Source: DTKD01 sp050948905 (lineage in GTDB: Bacteria > Armatimonadota > UBA5829). From it: a DNA stretch of 64,000 nt. The stretch is taken from NCBI GenBank assembly GCA_050948905.1, contig JBMNES010000001.1:2989042-3053041 (forward strand). Reading direction: 5' to 3'. The notes beneath the pieces are model-generated. The model did no database searches. It was not told the origin of the DNA and saw nothing but the letters and a program-made list of their open reading frames with translations. Positions 59,201-64,000 of the stretch are shown one piece after another (positions within the stretch are counted from its first letter, which is position 1; every line of letters begins with the position of its first letter). Both the position numbers and the translations under genes were made by a program.

Positions 59201-61956
59201 AACAGCTTGTACAGATAGCCGATCTGCTTGTAGGTTTCAATCCTCACCGGCCCCGAAGGGCCGGTTGCAACACTGCAGTTTCATGGCACTGCCGATTGCG
59301 TAGCGTGTTTCAATCCTCACCGGCCCCGAAGGGCCGGTGCAACACAGTGCCGCTGGGCGGGGGACTAGCGTTCAACGTGATGTTTCAATCCTCACCGGCC
59401 CCGAAGGGCCGGTGCAACGGGCAGAGCGTTTCGGAATACACGATGGCGATAGGTTTCAATCCTCACCGGCCCCGAAGGGCCGGTGCAACGGTGAGTTTGA
59501 GAATAGGCCCGCTGGCTCTTGAGGGTTTCAATCCTCACCGGCCCCGAAGGGCCGGTGCAACAAAAATCGACGTGAAACTGCCACGCGAGCAAATCGTTTC
59601 AATCCTCACCGGCCCCGAAGGGCCGGTGCAACCGATGGTGGCGCGGGTGCTTTTAAATCCATCTTATTGTTTCAATCCTCACCGGCCCCGAAGGGCCGGT
59701 GCAACCCCGGAGAAGGCGACAACACACTCACGTCAGATACTGTTTCAATCCTCACCGGCCCCGAAGGGCCGGTGCAACTCAAACTGCTCAGAGGTAAATG
59801 GCACATGTATAAAGTTTCAATCCTCACCGGCCCCGAAGGGCCGGTGCAACGACACCCTGCTTTGCAGCAAGTTTCCCTGTCCGTCGTTTCAATCCTCACC
59901 GGCCCCGAAGGGCCGGTGCAACAGATTCTGTGTCGTCTCACGTCAAGGCCGAACATTGGTTTCAATCCTCACCGGCCCCGAAGGGCCGGTGCAACAGTCG
60001 CCACCTCGCCAACGCCAAACCCGTTACCATCGTTTCAATCCTCACCGGCCCCGAAGGGCCGGTGCAACTTACGGCTATAATCTCAATGGCTTCGGTGAGT
60101 ATGTTTCAATCCTCACCGGCCCCGAAGGGCCGGTGCAAACGTCGGGTGGCAGAAAATAGGTGGCAGTCCAATGGTGTTTCAATCCTCACCGGCCCCGAAG
60201 GGCCGGTGCAACGGGATACTCCGAACTCCTTGCTCAGTTCTATGTCCGTTTCAATCCTCACCGGCCCCGAAGGGCCGGTGCAACGCCGAGGGCTTTAGGC
60301 AGTTCATTCAGGGGCTGCGTGTTTCAATCCTCACCGGCCCCGAAGGGCCGGTGCAACGCTATGTCCATCATCTCCTCGTCTGTCAGTGCTATGTTTCAAT
60401 CCTCACCGGCCCCGAAGGGCCGGTGCAACCAGGCACTGACATCAACTGCATTTTGTTCGATGAGTTTCAATCCTCACCGGCCCCGAAGGGCCGGTGCAAC
60501 ATGGGGAAGCAGGCGTTCCGTCCAAACCCATTGATGTTTCAATCCTCACCGGCCCCGAAGGGCCGGTGCAACTGGCGGCGACGATGACAAGCTCGCCGAA
60601 ACGGATGCTGTTTCAATCCTCACCGGCCCCGAAGGGCCGGTGCAACGGGGCATAGCTCGTCTTAGCTCCCCGCACTCCGAAGGTTTCAATCCTCACCGGC
60701 CCCGAAGGGCCGGTGCAACGAGCGGAGCGGCGATCGACTCAATGCCGAGTACCGGAGCTGGTTTCAATCCTCACCGGCCCCGAAGGGCCGGTGCAAACGT
60801 TGCTCATACCTCGAAGCGAACCGCGTACAGAACGTCTACTGTTTCAATCCTCACCGGCCCCGAAGGGCCGGTTGCAACGTTGGCCGACGGCGTACGGCCG
60901 CAGACGGGCCCTATACTCGTTTCAATCCTCACCGGCCCCGAAGGGCCGGTGCAACGATGAGACGCGCAGCATATCCGACTTGCGGCGAGCGATAGAGGTT
61001 TCAATCCTCACCGGCCCCGAAGGGCCGGTGCAACTTTACCATCTTTGAGATAGCCTTTAACGGTCGTATCGTTTCAATCCTCACCGGCCCCGAAGGGCCG
61101 GTGCAACGTGTAGCGACGCGGGCAAAGAGAAAATCGGGTTAATGTTTCAATCCTCACCGGCCCCGAAGGGGCCGGTGCAACTGTGCAGAGCCCTCGTACG
61201 CCGCTCATAGGCGTCACCAGTGGGTTTCAATCCTCACCGGCCCCGAAGGGCCGGTGCAACTCATTACGGCAATCCCCGCGCTAATCGCCGGGTTTGTTTC
61301 AAGCCTCACCGGCCCCGAAGGGCCGGTGCAACGTGTTCTCACTGGTCTGAGTCGGTGGAGGAGATCGTTTCAATCCTCACCGGCCCCGAAGGGCCGGTGC
61401 AACGTTCGATGCCCGTGCGTCTGGCCGGGAGCCTAGCTCATCCACGTTTCAATCCTCACCGGCCCCGAAGGGCCGGTGCAACCGGTCGGCTCTCCGTTCG
61501 TCCCTGACGACCACGCGCATGGTTTCAATCCTCACCGGCCCCGAAGGGCCGGTGCAACGATATAGCTCAGCCGATCGCCGCGTGTCCTCAAACATGCCGA
61601 GTTTCAATCCTCACCGGCCCCGAAGGGCCGGTTGCAAACACGCAGTGCCGGTTGATCCGGCCACACATCGTTGGGCAGCGTTTCAATCCTCACCGGCCCC
61701 GAAGGGCCGGTGCAACGGGCACGCGCGTTGAGACTGTCGTGCTCAAGGTCCGAAATTGGTTTCAATCCTCACCGGCCCCGAAGGGCCGGTGCAACGCAGC
61801 TAGCCGGGCGAAGATTTTGCGACCGCGGATGGCGGAATGTTTCAATCCTCACCGGCCCCGAAGGGCCGGTGCAACCCGATCGTCGAGCATATCGCGCTGC
61901 ATATGCTGAGCCGAGGTGCGTTTCAATCCTCACCGGCCCCGAAGGGCCGGTGCAAC
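56207..61956 (-). CRISPR. CRISPR array, 79 repeats and 78 spacers
   Basis: Repeats of 37 bases, in plus orientation beginning GTTTCAATCC and ending GGTGCAAC; the minus-strand form ends ATTGAAAC, the usual 3' end of such repeats. The core CACCGGCCC and GGGCCGGTG pair perfectly; in the minus-strand RNA the loop is a cUUCGg tetraloop. Counted by eye: 79 repeats. The left-most repeat (56207) has a substitution, as expected for the old end; the cas genes and leader are on the right, so transcription is towards lower coordinates. An 11-spacer block is duplicated in tandem (57649-58440 and 58441-59233). Spacers are 33-38 bases in the older part but mostly 39-44 after 60683. Repeats at 57937, 59234, 60103, 60761, 60841, 61144 and 61601 carry one- or two-base indels, and that at 61296 a substitution. 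Confidence 0.99.
57649..59233. repeat. Tandem duplication of 11 spacer-repeat units in the array
   Basis: Block 57649-58440 (792 bases) and block 58441-59233 (793 bases) carry the same eleven spacers in the same order. The only difference seen is one missing C in the repeat at 57937. Unequal crossing-over between repeats is the simplest cause. Confidence 0.95.
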
Positions 61957-62111
61957 GGTCTTAAAAAAGACCGCAGAATGCTATTTTTGTGCTCAGATCC
62001 CCCCTTTACAACAGAATCGGCTTAAACCCGATAGCGTACGTTCAATTGTCAATGTACACTAGTTTTTGGCCTTGTTAAGCTCACGACTCTGCGCGAACCT
62101 CACGCTTAAAA
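61957..62111 (-). promoter_or_regulatory. CRISPR leader
   Basis: 155-base, comparatively A/T-rich region between cas2 and the first repeat. A hairpin GGTCTT-AAAA-AAGACC (61957-61972) abuts the repeat. On the minus strand a TTGACA is at 62047-62052 but no good -10 is 17 bases away; TTTAAG (62021-62026) is 20 bases away. Direction agrees with repeat polarity. Confidence 0.7.
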
Positions 62112-62438
62112 TCAAATCGCAATGCATCCGCGCGACCTCACACCACTAACAAATCCTCTTGGAAGTCCAACATACCTGTCCAGGCCATAAGTTTCAATAT
62201 AATCGTCCCGAAGACCCCTGAGATGATAGATCCTCAAGCTATCTTCTTCCGGATTGATTATACTTGTCAGCTTCGAGCGCAGACGTTCCAGATCCATCTC
62301 ATTCACGGAACACTCAAACACTGAATATTGCACCCTCTGGCCGAAGTTTTTGCAAACCTTTGCCACTCGTCGCAACCTCTTGCGTCCCTCCTTGTCCTCA
62401 GTGTTGACATCGTAACTCACCAAAAGGTCTTTGCGCAT
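62112..62438 (-). CDS. cas2: CRISPR-associated endoribonuclease Cas2
   Basis: 108 residues. The ferredoxin-like fold starts MRKDLLVSYDVNTEDKEGRK, with the Asp of YDV, followed by RLRRVAKVCKNFGQRVQYSV and FECSVNEMDLERLRSKL. It forms the integrase complex with Cas1. ATG at 62438 after GAGGTGAG, three bases after cas1. The C-terminal GFVSGVRSRGCIAI extends slightly beyond short Cas2 proteins. Confidence 0.97.
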   Translation of the reverse strand: MRKDLLVSYDVNTEDKEGRKRLRRVAKVCKNFGQRVQYSVFECSVNEMDLERLRSKLTSIINPEEDSLRIYHLRGLRDDYIETYGLDRYVGLPRGFVSGVRSRGCIAI

Positions 62439-62441
62439 ATC

Positions 62442-63476
62442 TCACCTCGGATAGTATGGAAAATAGTCTCGCAGATCACCTCTCAAGTGCCGAGCCAGTA
62501 TTCTCGCCTGCAAGTGAGGTACCAGTCCCAAAGGAGCCTTTGTTTTCAGCATAGGATGGTTCACCTCCTGCTGCTTGCGTTTCTGATACGCAACAAGCAC
62601 GATCTTACGCCCATCCTCGTTGAGCATCACCGATTCGCCTTTGCGCACGTCAAAATGCTCCGGTTTGATCTGCTGTCTGTTGATCAGATTTAACGCTAAT
62701 CTATCGACCATAACAGGTCGAAACTCCTCCATCAAGTCCAGCCCAAGTGCGGGCTTTCCCGAACGCAGGGCATGCAAATAACCAAACTGAGGATCCAGTC
62801 CGGTTCCTTCCGCTGCGCCAAGGCAATCATTCAGCAAAATCGCATAGAGAAAAGAAAGCAAGGCATTAACCCGGTCTTTCGGCGGCCGGCGATTGCGAAC
62901 CACGAATTTGAAGTCCGTGCGCTGCGCTCGGATCATACAATCGAATACAGAGAAATAATCTGCGCTGGCTATGCCCTCAAAGCCTCGTATCTGATCGACA
63001 TCTTTGGCTTCTTTAAGTTCTCCAAGGTGTATGCCCAACCACCGCGCCGCCTCGCCAAGCGCTGATTTCGTTTCTTCCGATGTGGCTTCGCGTGCTGCGC
63101 GCAACAGCACAGAGCGCTGGTTATGTATCTTGCCTGCCACCATAGACCTGGCGATATCGGCTCCTCGTTTGCCGTCGACATAGGCGGCGTATTGCTGTTC
63201 TCTGAGCAACACATTTCCGCTTATCGGCCCGACAACTCGCGCAAGGAATCGGCCGTTCATACTGAGAAATGAGATTGTCCTGCCTTCTGATGCGCACTTG
63301 TGCATCAAATGAGGACTCATCATAACATTGCCGAACGTCACGATCCCTCCAAGATGATGAAGCGGAGCCTGCAATATCAGTTGATTGTCGACCTCGACCC
63401 GAGCCGTCTCGCCCTCAAGACGAACATAAGCGCCCTGAGTCATCACAAACAGAGTATTCAGCAGTTCCCGGCTCAT
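62442..63476 (-). CDS. cas1: CRISPR-associated integrase Cas1, I-C-like
   Basis: 344 residues. The N-terminal beta domain has VMTQGAYVRLEGETARVEVD and the catalytic helical domain has DRVNALLSFLYAILLNDCLG, GLDPQFGYLHALRSGKPALG (catalytic His) and LDLMEEFRPVMVDRLALNLI (acidic metal ligands). The overall match is to the I-C type (Cas1 of the Dvulg group). ATG at 63476 overlaps the cas4 stop (ATGA). Confidence 0.97.
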   Translation of the reverse strand: MSRELLNTLFVMTQGAYVRLEGETARVEVDNQLILQAPLHHLGGIVTFGNVMMSPHLMHKCASEGRTISFLSMNGRFLARVVGPISGNVLLREQQYAAYVDGKRGADIARSMVAGKIHNQRSVLLRAAREATSEETKSALGEAARWLGIHLGELKEAKDVDQIRGFEGIASADYFSVFDCMIRAQRTDFKFVVRNRRPPKDRVNALLSFLYAILLNDCLGAAEGTGLDPQFGYLHALRSGKPALGLDLMEEFRPVMVDRLALNLINRQQIKPEHFDVRKGESVMLNEDGRKIVLVAYQKRKQQEVNHPMLKTKAPLGLVPHLQARILARHLRGDLRDYFPYYPR

Positions 63477-64000
63477 TCCAACACCTCCATATCGACAGGT
63501 GAAAACAGGAATCTTTCAGCTTTCACATTGGACAAGTTGCTGACTCCATGAGGAAGACATATAGCGACCAGAGAACAGTTTGGGCATCGAGCGTCATTTA
63601 CTGGAGGCGGAAGCTCATCTGTCGCTAACAGTGCGCGAACAGCCTGGGCCGCATTTAATGTCTGAACCCGCAAATCATCGGCGATTTCTACTTCTCGTCT
63701 AGCCTTGGATGAACTGGAGTAGATAGCGCCATAAGGGATTTTTACATCGAACATTTCCTCCAGACAAATTGCCTGAGCACACAATTGAAGTTCATCCGGC
63801 ATGCTTTTACGTTTGGGACCACGCTTGTACTCAACGGGATAAATCGAGCCATCAGCGTGGAACTCCACTACATCCGCTATGCCGTAGAGGCCATGGCGTT
63901 CAGACCAGACGGGCAGCGCTCTTTCTTCGACGATACCACCTGAGATCGTTTCAGTTGGCTCGTCGGCGCGTACGTGCGCCAACGAGCCTTGCAGCGTGAA
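63473..64000 (-). CDS. cas4: CRISPR-associated exonuclease Cas4, I-C-like (partial, N-terminus outside window)
   Basis: The frame is open to base 64000; the first visible residues FTLQGSLAHVRADEP match the region after the first Cys of I-C Cas4, so the N-terminal part, including its first Fe-S Cys, is cut off. The RecB-type nuclease motif is intact: GIADVVEFHADGSIYPVEYK followed by RGPKRK. The C-terminal Cys cluster CPNCSLVAICLP supplies the other Fe-S ligands. Cas4 selects and trims spacers with the correct PAM. cas4-cas1-cas2 are coupled by short overlaps. Confidence 0.96.
   Translation of the reverse strand, partial: FTLQGSLAHVRADEPTETISGGIVEERALPVWSERHGLYGIADVVEFHADGSIYPVEYKRGPKRKSMPDELQLCAQAICLEEMFDVKIPYGAIYSSSSKARREVEIADDLRVQTLNAAQAVRALLATDELPPPVNDARCPNCSLVAICLPHGVSNLSNVKAERFLFSPVDMEVLE

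Noticed and set aside
56142..61964. Long open frames across the CRISPR array (for example 58981-60159 on the plus strand)
   Set aside because: They consist of the translated 37-base repeat (such as FNPHRPRRAGAT and SILTGPEGPV) and spacers. They are artefacts of the array.

Overview
Bacterial chromosomal window, almost entirely coded on the minus strand. It opens with the str/S10/spc ribosomal-protein superoperon and continues through housekeeping genes into an accessory and defence region. The organism is probably an uncultured bacterium. PEP-CTERM proteins, TIGR03790-like proteins, a DUF4091 secreted protein, a YjbH-like outer-membrane protein, a minimal type IV pilin-like protein, RodZ and a Rex-family repressor together recall Armatimonadota or a neighbouring phylum. 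That placement is an inference from protein style, not from a marker-gene tree. TTG and GTG starts are frequent (rpsL, rpsC, rplF, rpsS, rpsN, rpmC, rplS, yraN, khpA, zorB-like).

Region 1 (1-15991): read from right to left, a consensus promoter (15962-15991) and a terminator-like leader hairpin precede rpsL-rpsG-fusA-tuf-rpsJ-rplC-rplD-rplW-rplB-rpsS-rplV-rpsC-rplP-rpmC-rpsQ-rplN-rplX-rplE-(EF-G paralogue)-rpsN-rpsH-rplF-rplR-rpsE. rpsE is cut by the window edge. The unusual parts are the second EF-G between rplE and rpsN and a long structured RNA between rplF and rplR.

Region 2 (16108-29351): a YjbH-like beta-barrel protein, RodZ, an operon of response regulator, sensor kinase and a DUF3795-Rex fusion, a prepilin-like protein, then the conserved ffh-rpsP-khpA-ylqD-rimM-trmD-rplS-lepB-rnhB-yraN cluster with its own promoter and structured leader, and a class III aminotransferase.

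Region 3 (29410-42727): accessory DNA. Two tandem PEP-CTERM/TIGR03790 units plus a gene fragment, an ankyrin protein and a DUF4091 protein are followed by plus-strand genes for small membrane or membrane-anchored proteins. Many of these are separated by copies of one imperfect palindromic repeat. An EamA transporter and a two-gene winged-helix/TIGR02391 module close the region.

Region 4 (42505-56019): a tightly packed nine-gene minus-strand operon with a perfect-consensus promoter and a terminator. It encodes a ZorA-like and a ZorB-like ion-driven motor pair, an unknown protein, an Hsp70-like ATPase with N-terminal Cys and Ig-like modules, a coiled-coil protein with a possible GrpE-like end, a zinc-ribbon/beta-propeller protein, a membrane-anchored vWA-like protein, a small membrane protein and a 1061-residue tubulin-like GTPase with a C-terminal zinc ribbon. 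No ZorC, ZorD or ZorE is present. This is the best candidate for a poorly described (probably defence) system.

Region 5 (56207-64000): a CRISPR array of 79 repeats and 78 spacers (counted by eye), its leader, and cas2, cas1 and a partial cas4 of I-C-like type. The effector genes lie beyond the right edge. The array contains an 11-spacer tandem duplication and shows a shift to longer spacers at its young end.
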